From the NCBI RefSeq assembly GCF_000478275.1, contig NZ_ASJB01000028.1, forward strand, positions 1-64,000: 64,000 nucleotides of DNA. Direction: 5' to 3'. The notes under the pieces were generated by a model. That model did no database searches and had not been told where the DNA came from. It saw nothing but the letters and a program-made list of their open reading frames with translations. The translations under genes were made by a program, and so were the position numbers. The DNA comes from Amycolatopsis orientalis DSM 40040 = KCTC 9412 (GTDB lineage: Bacteria > Actinomycetota > Actinomycetes > Mycobacteriales > Pseudonocardiaceae). Below are positions 56,020-63,991 of the stretch, one piece after another; positions within the stretch are counted from its first letter, which is position 1, and each line of letters begins with the position of its first letter.

Positions 56020-56648
56020 TCGAGTCGACGCCGGTGTCCGTTGACGTGCTGGTGGTGCGGTTCGCGCCCGCCGCCCGGACCGTGCTGCTGGGAATCGCGC
56101 CGCGGGCCGCCGAGCCTTTCCAGGGGGAACTCGCCCTGCCCGGGGTGCTGCTCGGGCTCGGGGAACGGCTGAGGGACGCGGCCACCCGCGCGGCCGTCAC
56201 CAAACTCGGGCTGCCGCCCGGCGCGCTCTCGGCGACGGGACAGCTCGCCACCTTCGACGAGCCGAACCGTGATCCGCGGGGCCCGACGCTCTCCATCGCC
56301 TTGTGGGCCACCACGTCCCCCGCGCTCGACGAGCCGGGGAACGTGGTGTGGACTCCGCTGGACGAGGTCCCGCCGCTGGCGTTCGACCACGACCGGATCG
56401 TCGCGGACTGCCGTCCGCTGCTGGCCGACCGGCTGTGGCGCGACGTCTCCTTCACCGCCGGGCTGCTGGGCCGGACGTTCACCACGGCCCAAGCGCTCGA
56501 CGTCACCGAAGCGCTGACCGGGGACCGCCCCTATCCGGCCAATCTGGGCCGGACCATGGAACGGGTCCCCGGCCTGCGGCGGACCACCGAGCACGCGGCC
56601 GCCCTCCCGAAAGGAGGACGGCCGCCTTCGCTGTGGCGCTGGGAATGA
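56016..56648 (+). CDS. Degenerate NUDIX domain with C-terminal winged helix, NrtR-like
   Basis: A 210-residue protein. The NUDIX box (44-66) reads VLLGLGERLRDAATRAAVTK and LGL, so the catalytic glutamates of REUxEE are Ala, Thr and Lys. The C-terminal part (about 155-205, FTTAQALDVTEALTGDRPYPANLGRTMERVPGLRRT in pattern) matches the winged helix of NrtR regulators, which sense ADP-ribose. It is therefore probably a nucleotide-sensing repressor. Coupled to the PurA-like gene by a GTGA overlap and last in the operon. Confidence 0.75.
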   Translation: MIESTPVSVDVLVVRFAPAARTVLLGIAPRAAEPFQGELALPGVLLGLGERLRDAATRAAVTKLGLPPGALSATGQLATFDEPNRDPRGPTLSIALWATTSPALDEPGNVVWTPLDEVPPLAFDHDRIVADCRPLLADRLWRDVSFTAGLLGRTFTTAQALDVTEALTGDRPYPANLGRTMERVPGLRRTTEHAAALPKGGRPPSLWRWE

Positions 56649-56660
56649 CGGGTTGGCCGA

Positions 56661-56728
56661 CGGCGAAGTGTCGGGAGTCCATGAAGGACTCCTTCCCGTC
56701 CTGGAGGGTCCCTTCGAGACACTTGCCG
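56661..56728. repeat. Imperfect hairpin behind the NUDIX gene
   Basis: CGGCGAAGTGTC (56661-56672) pairs with GACACTTGCCG (56718-56728) with one bulge. Inside, GGAGTCC (56674-56680) pairs with GGACTCC just after, and a decayed family A arm (ATGAAGGACTCCTTCCC) is visible. Probably the operon terminator. Confidence 0.55.
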
Positions 56729-56786
56729 CCGACTCGATCACGGTCACGCACTGTAACTAGTGGCACGCAAGTGTTACCGCTCGTGA

Positions 56787-56835
56787 GGGGTGTGTGGATT
56801 CAGGGACGTTGAACGTCCCTGAATCCACACACCTC
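56787..56835. repeat. Family C palindrome
   Basis: GGTGTGTGGATTCAGGGACG and its complement surround TTGAA; perfect from 56789 to 56833 and one G-U plus one pair beyond. It shares GTGTGGA and GGGACGTTGA with the copy at 51758, though the middle of the arms differs. It lies in the 293-base gene-free stretch 56649-56941, which otherwise holds only the hairpin above. Confidence 0.88.
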
Positions 56836-56941
56836 GCTTCGGTCACCGACCGGTCAGACGGTAGTCACTCGGACATTGTCGTTCGGCTTGTGTCCCTTGT
56901 GGACGACCGGGGACGTCGGGTGCCGCCCCTGGCAACGGGTT

Positions 56942-57700
56942 TCAGATTCCGCAGGAGGACGCCGACCAGAACCGGCTGGACCGGTGCGCCACATGCGTGT
57001 GATCGTCGTGGCCCGGGTAGCCCGGCCCGAGGATCTCGCTGAACCCGTGGTTGCGGGCCTGCCGCGCGAGACCGCAGAAGCCCTGCGACCCGGCCCCGAG
57101 GTCGACGGCGTCCCCGTAGAGGTGACGGCTGTTCGTCGCGCCGCCGACCGCGTTGTTGCAGGCGACACTGCGGAAGCCGCCGTTCACGTCGATCGGCCGG
57201 TCGCCCATGGCGTGCCGCATCGCCTGCAGCTTCCACATCGACACCAGCGCGTTGGCCTTCGCCGTCGCGGCCGGGACGTTGCCGCCCGACCAGTCCGAGT
57301 TGCACTGGTTCAGTTCGGCGTAGGTGAAGTTGACCGGCGTGCAGTCGTTGTCCTGCAGCTCGTAGATCTTCGCGAACGTGGCCGGTCCGGCGACGCCGTC
57401 GGCGCCCAGCCCGTACGCCTGCTGGAACCGCGTGACGGCGGCCTTGGTGCCCGCGCCGAACTGGCCGTCGAGGGCCAGCACGCCGCCGTAACCGGGGTAA
57501 CCGGCGACCCGGATCTGCAATTGCCGGACGTCGTCCCCGGACGCGCCCTCGGACAGGGTGCGTCCCCAGGTGTAACAGGCGTCGGCGGCGGTCACGTCCC
57601 CCGCGGTCACCGGGCCCGGATCGGCGGCGGCCGGAGCGGCCACCGCGGTGCCGAGCCCGGCCACGAGGGCGAGCATGGGCAGCAGAAGACGAATACGCAT
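56942..57700 (-). CDS. Secreted M15 D-Ala-D-Ala carboxypeptidase with PG-binding domain
   Basis: A 252-residue exported enzyme; ATG at 57700, signal MRIRLLLPMLALVAGLGTAV followed by AAPAAAD. Residues about 40-110 are a PG_binding_1 domain (GASGDDVRQLQIRVAGYPGYGG). The peptidase has GGFRSVACNNAVGGATNSRHLYGDAVDLG (zinc ligands H and D in SRHLYGDAVD) and DDHTHVAH near the end. Its plan equals the zinc DD-carboxypeptidase of Streptomyces albus G. It trims stem peptides of peptidoglycan. Confidence 0.9.
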   Translation of the reverse strand: MRIRLLLPMLALVAGLGTAVAAPAAADPGPVTAGDVTAADACYTWGRTLSEGASGDDVRQLQIRVAGYPGYGGVLALDGQFGAGTKAAVTRFQQAYGLGADGVAGPATFAKIYELQDNDCTPVNFTYAELNQCNSDWSGGNVPAATAKANALVSMWKLQAMRHAMGDRPIDVNGGFRSVACNNAVGGATNSRHLYGDAVDLGAGSQGFCGLARQARNHGFSEILGPGYPGHDDHTHVAHRSSRFWSASSCGI

Positions 57701-57800
57701 GACAGGAACACCTTTCAAGGCAGGGAAGGTGAGTCCCGTGACCCCCACGGGATGTCAACGATTCACTGCCCAGCAGGCTAACGTGTCTTCACCTGGCGCA

Positions 57801-57822
57801 CTGTGGGTCGTTCGACCCACAG
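57801..57822. promoter_or_regulatory. Perfect 22-bp palindrome upstream of the M15 gene
   Basis: CTGTGGGTCGTTCGACCCAC then AG is perfectly complementary about TT. It lies 100 bases upstream of the M15 start, and the loop is too short for an RNA hairpin, so a protein-binding site is more likely than a terminator. The repressor is unknown. Confidence 0.45.
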
Positions 57823-57832
57823 AGGTGCCCGG

Positions 57833-57880
57833 CCTCGTGAGTGGTGATGACGGTCAGAACCACCATTACCGCTCACGAGG
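57833..57880. repeat. Diverged family B palindrome
   Basis: CCTCGTGAGTGGTGATGACGGT and ACCACCATTACCGCTCACGA then GG face each other around CAGA; most differences are compatible with G-U pairs. The TGA stop of the acyl-CoA synthetase (57873-57875 on the other strand) lies within it. Confidence 0.75.
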
Positions 57881-59570
57881 CGGGGAAGTCCTCCTCGCGG
57901 AACTCCCCCGGCGGCCGTTCGCCGGCGCCGGTCTCGCGGCCCCGCAGTTCGACCCGCCGGATCTTGCCGGAGATCGTCTTCGGCAGCTCCGCGAACTCCA
58001 GCCGCCGGATCCGCTTGTACGGCGCCAGGTTCTCGCGGCAGAAGGCCAGGATGGACGCCGCCGTCTCGGCCGTGGGCGCGTGGCCGTTCGAGAGCACGAC
58101 GTACGCCTTCGGCACCGCGAGCCGGATCGGGTCGGGCGCGGGGACCACGGCCGCCTCGGCGACGGCTTCGTGTTCCAGCAGGACACTTTCCAGTTCGAAC
58201 GGTGAGATCCGGTAGTCCGACGCCTTGAAGACGTCGTCGGTCCGGCCCACGTAGGTGATGTAGCCGCGTTCGTCGATCGAGCCCACGTCACCGGTGTGGT
58301 AGAAGCCGTTCGCGAAGGCCGCGGCGGAGCGCTCTTCGTCGTCCGCGTAGCCGGTCATCAGCCCGACCGGCCGCTTGTCGAGGTCGAGGCAGATCTCGCC
58401 CTCCCGCGCGCGTTCGCCGGTAACCGGGTCGACGAGCGCGACGGTGAAACCGGGCAGCGGGCGGCCCATCGACCCCGGCACGACCTCCTGTCCGGGAGTG
58501 TTGGCGATCTGGACGCTGCTCTCGGTCTGCCCGAAACCGTCGCGGATCGTGACGCCCCAGGCCTTTTCGACCTGGTCGATCACTTCGGGATTGAGCGGCT
58601 CGCCCGCGCCGACCACCTTGCGCGGCGGCGTCTTCAGCACGGTCAGATCCGCCTGGATCAGCATCCGCCACACCGTCGGCGGTGCGCAGAAACTGGTGAT
58701 ACCGCACCGTTCCATCTGCGCCATCAGGGAAACCGCGTCGAACCGCGCGTAGTTGTAGAGGAACACCGTCGCTTCGGCGTTCCACGGCGCGAAGACGTTG
58801 CTCCACGCGTGTTTCGCCCAGCCCGGCGAGGAGATGTTGAGGTGGACGTCGCCCGGTTCGAGGCCGATCCAGTACATCGTGGACAGATGGCCGATCGGAT
58901 ACGAGACCTGCGTGTGCTGCACCAGTTTCGGCTTCGCCGTCGTGCCGGAGGTGAAGTACAGCAGGAGCGGGTCGTCCGCCGCGGTCGGTCCGTCCGGGGT
59001 GAAGCTCTCCGGCTGCTCGTAGGCGTCCACGAAGGACTGCCAGCCCTCGACCGGTTCACCGACGGCGATCCGGGTGTAGTCGCCCGCGACGTTCTCGAAC
59101 TTGTGCGCGTCGACCGAGCGGATCACCACGTGTTTCGCCGCGCCCCGCTCGACCCGGTCGGTGAGGTCCGCCGGGCCGAGCAGGGTCGAGGCCGGGATGA
59201 TGACCGCGCCCAGTTTGATCGCGGCGAGGATGGTCTGCCACAGCTCACCCTGGTTGCCCAGCATCAGGATCAGCCGGTCGCCCCTGGCCACGCCGAGCGA
59301 GCGCAGCCAGTTCGCGACCTGATCCGACCGGCGCGCCATCTCCGGATAGGTCCAGCGGTTCTCGATGCCGTCCTCTTCGACGATCCACAGCGCGTACCGG
59401 TCCTGATTGGCCGGATCGGCCGCGACGACGTCGAACCAGTCCAGCGCCCAGTTGAACTCGGCCGGCCGGGGCCAGGTGAAGTCCCGATACGCGGTTTCGT
59501 AGTCCTCGCGATGGGCCTGCAGGTAGTCCCGTGCCTCGCGGAACGTGCGGTGTGCCTCCGAAGCGCTCAC
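57873..59570 (-). CDS. AMP-forming acyl-CoA synthetase
   Basis: A 565-residue ANL enzyme. The P-loop-like A3 motif is YFTSGTTAKPK; A5 is DGFGQTESS and the TGD hinge region is FYHTGDVGS. The C-terminal catalytic lysine is in PKTISGKIRR. Length and the N-terminal WALDWFDVVAADPANQ fit the acetyl/medium-chain acyl-CoA synthetase group. The GTG start has AGGAGG at a good distance. It activates a carboxylic acid as CoA thioester, likely upstream of the crotonase next to it. Exact substrate is open. Confidence 0.92.
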   Translation of the reverse strand: MSASEAHRTFREARDYLQAHREDYETAYRDFTWPRPAEFNWALDWFDVVAADPANQDRYALWIVEEDGIENRWTYPEMARRSDQVANWLRSLGVARGDRLILMLGNQGELWQTILAAIKLGAVIIPASTLLGPADLTDRVERGAAKHVVIRSVDAHKFENVAGDYTRIAVGEPVEGWQSFVDAYEQPESFTPDGPTAADDPLLLYFTSGTTAKPKLVQHTQVSYPIGHLSTMYWIGLEPGDVHLNISSPGWAKHAWSNVFAPWNAEATVFLYNYARFDAVSLMAQMERCGITSFCAPPTVWRMLIQADLTVLKTPPRKVVGAGEPLNPEVIDQVEKAWGVTIRDGFGQTESSVQIANTPGQEVVPGSMGRPLPGFTVALVDPVTGERAREGEICLDLDKRPVGLMTGYADDEERSAAAFANGFYHTGDVGSIDERGYITYVGRTDDVFKASDYRISPFELESVLLEHEAVAEAAVVPAPDPIRLAVPKAYVVLSNGHAPTAETAASILAFCRENLAPYKRIRRLEFAELPKTISGKIRRVELRGRETGAGERPPGEFREEDFPAS

Positions 59571-59609
59571 GATCTTCCTCCTGGTCCGCCGGGTGGCCGC
59601 GGGTTCTTT

Positions 59610-60452
59610 CTACTCTCCCTTGAACTCGGGCGCGCGCCGCTCGAGGAAGGCCTGCACGGCCTCGCCGAGGTCCTTGCTGGGCAGGAACGCCGCGTTCCAG
59701 GCCGAGACGTAGCGCAGGCCTTCGGCGACCTGGCGTTCGGTGTTGGCCGACAGCACGTTCTTGGTGCCCTGCACGACCAGCGGCGGGTTGGCGGCGATCT
59801 CCCGCGCCATCCCGCGCGCTTCGGCCAGCAGCGTCTCCTGGTCCGCGTAGACGTCGTTGACGAGGCCGATCTTCTCCGCGCGGGCGGCGTCGACGTCCTT
59901 GCCGGTCAAGGCCAGTTCGCGCAGGTGCCCCTCGCCGATGATCGGCGCGAGCCGCTGCAGGCTGCCGAGGTCGGCGACGATCGCGACCTTGACCTCGCGC
60001 ACGCTGAACTTCGCGTCCGCGCTCGCCAGGCGGACGTCGGCGGCCGCGATCACGTCGACACCGCCGCCGATGCACCAGCCGGAAATGGCGGCGATGACCG
60101 GTTTGCGGCATTCGGCGATCGAGGACACGCTCGCCTGCAGGCTCTTGACCTCGTCGAGGAACTTCGTCCGCGGCCCCGCGAGCGCGTCGCCGCCGAGCAT
60201 CTCGCCCCAGCTGGGCATCATCGCGGGCAGGTCGAGCCCGTAGGAGAAGTGCTTCCCGCTGCCGGTCAGCACGACCGCCCTGACCTGGGGGTCCGCGTCG
60301 AGGGCGCGGAAGACGATCGGCAGTTCACGCCAGAAATCGGGGCCCATCGCGTTGCCCTTGGACGGACCGAGCAGCGTCACTTCGGCGACGTGCCCGTCGA
60401 TCTCCACCTTGAGCGAAACGAGATCGGGAAGACTGTCAGCTGTAGCGGTCAT
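59610..60452 (-). CDS. Crotonase-family protein, dienoyl-CoA isomerase-like
   Basis: About 280 residues (ATG 60452; another ATG at 60470 would add six). Crotonase oxyanion loops are visible (SGKHFSYGLDLPAM and SGWCIGGGVDVIAAADVRLAS in pattern). REVKVAIVADLGSLQRL keeps the glutamate and aspartate of delta-3,5-delta-2,4-dienoyl-CoA isomerases rather than the two glutamates of hydratases. It precedes the acyl-CoA synthetase on the same strand after 40 bases, and both could serve unsaturated fatty-acid or polyketide-like acyl-CoA catabolism. Confidence 0.85.
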   Translation of the reverse strand: MTATADSLPDLVSLKVEIDGHVAEVTLLGPSKGNAMGPDFWRELPIVFRALDADPQVRAVVLTGSGKHFSYGLDLPAMMPSWGEMLGGDALAGPRTKFLDEVKSLQASVSSIAECRKPVIAAISGWCIGGGVDVIAAADVRLASADAKFSVREVKVAIVADLGSLQRLAPIIGEGHLRELALTGKDVDAARAEKIGLVNDVYADQETLLAEARGMAREIAANPPLVVQGTKNVLSANTERQVAEGLRYVSAWNAAFLPSKDLGEAVQAFLERRAPEFKGE

Positions 60453-60582
60453 GGGGTCATCTTGACTCATGTGATTGACAGGCTGCCAACGGCCACTGTG
60501 CCCGGGCGGGCCTGAGATGCTTTCCTGGTATCACCGGGTACTACCGGTGAGTACCCCGACGATCGACGAAGGACGGTGGGAG

Positions 60583-61470
60583 ATGAGCCCGGCCAGCAGT
60601 GCCACCGCGGTCGCCGACCTGCCCGCACTGATCCCCGGACGGCACCGGGAACGCTCTTCCCGGCCGATCGAGCTGTCGGGATCCTTCACCCATGAGGGGC
60701 ACCGGCTCGCCTACACCGAGTTCGGTTCCGGCGACCGGGTGGTCGTCCTCACCCACGGCATCATGCTGACGCGGCGGATGCACGCCCCGCTCGCCCGCAA
60801 GCTGGCGCGCGCCGGCTTCCGCGCGGTGACGCTGGACCTGCTCGGTCACGGCGACTCGGACCGGCCCACCGACTCGTGGCTGTACTCGATGCCCGCGTTC
60901 GCGGAGCAGACCGTCGCTCTCCTCGACCACCTGGAGATCGACGCCGCCGTCATCGGCGGGACGTCGCTGGGCGCCAACGTCGCGCTCGAGGTGGGCGTCG
61001 CCGCGCCCGAACGCGCGCTCGGGCTGGTCGTCGAGATGCCCGTGCTGGACAACGCGATCGTCGCCGGGCTGATCACCTTCGCCCCGCTGCTCATGGCCGC
61101 CCGGTTCCTGCCGGTGACCGTGCAGGGTGTGGCGCTGGCGGCGAAACTCGTCCCGCACGGCAACCAGTGGGTCGACGTCGTCACCGACACGCTGTCCCAG
61201 GAACCCGCGCCGATGGCCGCACTCCTGCACGGCGTGCTCTTCGGCCGGATCGCTCCGCCCAAGTCGGTCCGGCGGACGATCGAGACCCCGGCCCTGGTCA
61301 TCGGGCACGAACGCGACCCGATCCATCCGTTCGGGGACGCCGACACGCTGGCCGCGGACATGCCGGCGGCCGAGTTCGTCCAGGCGAGGAGCCCGGTCGA
61401 ACTGCGCTTCGACCCGAGTCGGCTGACCGAGGCGATCGCCGGATTCTCCGCGCGCTGCCATGACCGCTGA
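60583..61470 (+). CDS. Alpha/beta hydrolase
   Basis: A 295-residue hydrolase. The ATG at 60583 has GGTGGGAG upstream; earlier starts lack it. VLTHGIMLTRRM is the oxyanion region, GGTSLGANVALEVGV the nucleophile elbow with serine, and GHERDPIHPFGDAD supplies D and H-like residues. The catalytic histidine near the end is not obvious (no clear GH motif), so the enzyme may be unusual. It is divergent from the crotonase. Substrate unknown. Confidence 0.8.
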   Translation: MSPASSATAVADLPALIPGRHRERSSRPIELSGSFTHEGHRLAYTEFGSGDRVVVLTHGIMLTRRMHAPLARKLARAGFRAVTLDLLGHGDSDRPTDSWLYSMPAFAEQTVALLDHLEIDAAVIGGTSLGANVALEVGVAAPERALGLVVEMPVLDNAIVAGLITFAPLLMAARFLPVTVQGVALAAKLVPHGNQWVDVVTDTLSQEPAPMAALLHGVLFGRIAPPKSVRRTIETPALVIGHERDPIHPFGDADTLAADMPAAEFVQARSPVELRFDPSRLTEAIAGFSARCHDR

Positions 61471-62020
61471 GCCGGAGCCGTCCCGGGATCCGGGCGCGAC
61501 GGAACTGCGGACCGCACGACTGCTCTTGCGTCGTCCCCTGCCCGAAGACCTCGACGCGATCTACGCGCTCCACACCGATCCGGAGGCCTGTGCGCACAAC
61601 CCGTCGGACCTGCTGGAGACCCGCGAGGACGCGGAACTGCTGCTGCTCCGCTGGTCGGACCAGTGGGACCAGTACGGGTTCGGGTACTGGACGGTCCGGC
61701 GGCGGGATTCGCCGGAGTCGCTGGGGTTCTGCGGCGTGAAGGTCGTCGGCTTCGGCCGTCACGCGGTCTTGAACCTCTTCTACCGGTTGTTCCCGTCCGC
61801 CTGGGGTTCCGGGTACGCCGTCGAGGCCGCGACGGCGGCGATGGGCTGGGTGCGCGCCCACCGGCCGGACGACCTCGTGATCGCCCGCGTCCGGCCGGAG
61901 AACGTGGCGTCGCAGCGGGTGGCCCTCCGGGCCGGTCTGGTCAGGGCGAGTGACTTCGACACCCCCGGCGAGGACGGGGCCGACTGGTTCTACATCGCGG
62001 GCGGGGACCACGAGGGCTGA
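61460..62020 (+). CDS. GNAT-family N-acetyltransferase, RimJ/RimL-like
   Basis: A 186-residue acetyltransferase. LRTARLLLRRPLPEDLDAIYALH is the typical RimJ/L start, and YRLFPSAWGSGYAVEAATAAMGWV carries the acetyl-CoA pyrophosphate-binding loop (Q/R-x-x-G-x-G/A as W-G-S-G-Y-A). The gene overlaps the hydrolase by 11 bases and runs into the convergent cysG by 31 bases. The acetylated amine is unknown. Confidence 0.88.
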   Translation: MTAEPEPSRDPGATELRTARLLLRRPLPEDLDAIYALHTDPEACAHNPSDLLETREDAELLLLRWSDQWDQYGFGYWTVRRRDSPESLGFCGVKVVGFGRHAVLNLFYRLFPSAWGSGYAVEAATAAMGWVRAHRPDDLVIARVRPENVASQRVALRAGLVRASDFDTPGEDGADWFYIAGGDHEG

Positions 62021-63225
62021 GCCAGCCCCGCCACCGGACCGAAGACGATCACCGCGGGCGGCCGCACCCCGGCCGCCGCCGCGTCCTCGACCACACTGTC
62101 CAAAGTGGATCGAAGAACCCGCTGCGTGCGCATCGTGCCGTCCTCGACGATCGCGACCGGGGTGTCCCCCGGCCGTCCGTCCAGGAGCGCCTTCGCGAAC
62201 AGCGGGAGCCGCTCGACGCCCATCATCAGCACGATGGTGCCGCGCATCTTCGCCAGCAGATCCCAGTCCACCAGCGACTTCTCGTCACCCGGCGCGACGT
62301 GGCCGGACACCACCACGACCTCGTGGGCGACGCCACGGTGGGTCACCGGGACGTCCGCCGCGGCGGGGACGGAGAACGCGCTCGTGATGCCGGGGACCAT
62401 CGTCACCGGGATGCCCGCTTCGGCGCAGGCGAGGACCTCTTCGAAGCCGCGGCCGAACAGGTACGGGTCGCCACCCTTGAGCCGGACGACGAACTTGCCC
62501 GCCTTGGCCCGCTCGATCAGCGTGGAGTTGATCACGTCCTGGCTGGCGGCGCGGCCGTAGGGGATCTTCGCGGCGTCGACGATCTCGACGTCGGGCGAGA
62601 GTTCGTCGAGCAGTTCGCGCGGGGCCAGCCGGTCGGCGACGACGACGTCGGCCCTGGCGAGGAGACGGCGGCCGCGGACGGTGATCAGCTCCGGATCGCC
62701 GGGGCCGCCGCCCACCAGCGCGACACCGGGAAGGTCGTCGTGGGCGTCCGGCACGCGGCCGTCGGCGACGGTGCCCGCCCGGAGGCCGTCGAGGATGCTG
62801 TCCCGGACGGACGCCGACCGCAGCGGCTCCCCGCCGGAAAGGACGCCGACCAGGAGGCCGCCGTGCCTGCCCGAAGCCGGGGTGACGGCGCTGCCGAGGT
62901 CTCCGTCGTCGGCGCGGACGCAGAACACCCGCGCGCGTTCGGCTTCGGCGCAGACGGCGGCGTTGACCTCGGGGTCGTTCGTGCAGGCCAGCGCGTACCA
63001 GGCGTCGGCGAGGTCGCCCTCGGTGTAGCGGCGCTCGTGCCAGACGATCTCCCCCGCGTCGGCCATGGCGCTCACCGACGGCGTCGTATGCGGTGAGACC
63101 AGTTCGACCCGCGCGCCGGCGCCGATCAACCGCGGCAGGCGGCGCTGGGCGACCGTCCCGCCACCGATCATCACGACACGACGGCCGGCCAGGTCGAGGC
63201 CGGAGAGGTAATGCGGGTCATCCAT
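61990..63225 (-). CDS. cysG: Siroheme synthase: precorrin-2 dehydrogenase fused to uroporphyrinogen-III methyltransferase
   Basis: A 411-residue bifunctional enzyme. The N-terminal half (about 1-150) is a Rossmann precorrin-2 dehydrogenase with GGGTVAQRRLPRL and the C-terminal half (about 165-405) is a SUMT with VGGGPGDPELITVRGRRLL, YGRAA, RLKGGDPYLFGRG and MMGVERLP. It makes sirohydrochlorin from uroporphyrinogen III, feeding sulfite and nitrite reductases. It lacks the E. coli order of a separate chelatase end: the N-terminal Asp needed for ferrochelation cannot be verified. ATG has no strong site. Confidence 0.93.
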   Translation of the reverse strand: MDDPHYLSGLDLAGRRVVMIGGGTVAQRRLPRLIGAGARVELVSPHTTPSVSAMADAGEIVWHERRYTEGDLADAWYALACTNDPEVNAAVCAEAERARVFCVRADDGDLGSAVTPASGRHGGLLVGVLSGGEPLRSASVRDSILDGLRAGTVADGRVPDAHDDLPGVALVGGGPGDPELITVRGRRLLARADVVVADRLAPRELLDELSPDVEIVDAAKIPYGRAASQDVINSTLIERAKAGKFVVRLKGGDPYLFGRGFEEVLACAEAGIPVTMVPGITSAFSVPAAADVPVTHRGVAHEVVVVSGHVAPGDEKSLVDWDLLAKMRGTIVLMMGVERLPLFAKALLDGRPGDTPVAIVEDGTMRTQRVLRSTLDSVVEDAAAAGVRPPAVIVFGPVAGLAQPSWSPPAM

Positions 63226-63279
63226 GCGGGGCAGTGTAAGGATTCAGTGGCCCGGACCGCGATCCGAGTGAGAACCGCC

Positions 63280-63687
63280 TCAGCGTTCCAGCAGGGTCAG
63301 CAGCTCGGTGTTGCCGAACATCTTGGCCGCGTCGATCGCCGACGGCTCCCCCGCCGCCGGGTCCGCACCGCCCGCGAGGAGCGCTTTCACGACGCCGGGC
63401 TCGTTCTTGAAGACCGCGCCGGCGAGCGGGCTCTGACCTCGGTCGTTCGCGCGGTTCGGATCGGCGCCGCGCTCGATCAGCGCCGCGACGGTCTCCGCGT
63501 GACCGTGATAGGCGGCGAGCATGACGAGTGTGTCGCCACGGTCGTTGGTCAGATTCGCCGAGACACCCGCGTCGACGTACGCGACGAGATCGGCCGTCGC
63601 GCCGGCCCTGGCGTAACCGAACACCTTCGCCCACAGCGCGAGCAGTTCGGGGTCGAATTCCTCGGGCTGCCCGGGGTTCGCAGTCAT
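63280..63687 (-). CDS. Ankyrin-repeat protein
   Basis: A 135-residue soluble protein of about three ankyrin repeats (GDTLVMLAAYHGHAETVAALIERGADPN, GQSPLAGAVFKNEPGVVKALLAGGADP and a shorter last copy, in pattern). The ATG at 63687 follows GGAAGAATC. The repeat type ending GADPN is a plain protein-binding scaffold. It lies 55 bases upstream of cysG on the same strand, and its partner cannot be predicted. Confidence 0.85.
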   Translation of the reverse strand: MTANPGQPEEFDPELLALWAKVFGYARAGATADLVAYVDAGVSANLTNDRGDTLVMLAAYHGHAETVAALIERGADPNRANDRGQSPLAGAVFKNEPGVVKALLAGGADPAAGEPSAIDAAKMFGNTELLTLLER

Positions 63688-63751
63688 ACGGCGATTCTTC
63701 CACAGGAACCGCCGTCCGGGCGGCGCGTGAACACCGCCCGGACTCCATGCC

Positions 63752-63991
63752 TCAGCGGCCCGCGTTGGGATAGGGAAGCAACGCCATCTCACGGGCGTTC
63801 TTGATCGCCGTGGCGACCTGTTTCTGCTGCCGGGGCGTCAGCCCGGTGACCCGGCGGGCACGGATCTTGCCCCGGTCGGAGATGAACTTCCGCAGCAGAT
63901 CGGCGTCCTTCCAGTCGACCTCGGTGATCTTGTTGGCGTGCAACAGGTTCGTCTTGCGCTTGAGGGGGCGGTCCCGCGTCGGTCGTGCCAT
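63752..63991 (-). CDS. rpsR: Ribosomal protein S18, zinc-independent form
   Basis: A 79-residue S18. [42 protein letters not shown] is the S18 core in pattern. There is no cysteine, whereas the zinc-binding form has a CxxC near the N-terminus, so this is the cysteine-free paralogue that in actinobacteria is usually expressed at low zinc under Zur. The ATG at 63991 was chosen; a GTG at 64000 would overlap an upstream gene outside the window. Confidence 0.93.
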   Translation of the reverse strand: MARPTRDRPLKRKTNLLHANKITEVDWKDADLLRKFISDRGKIRARRVTGLTPRQQKQVATAIKNAREMALLPYPNAGR

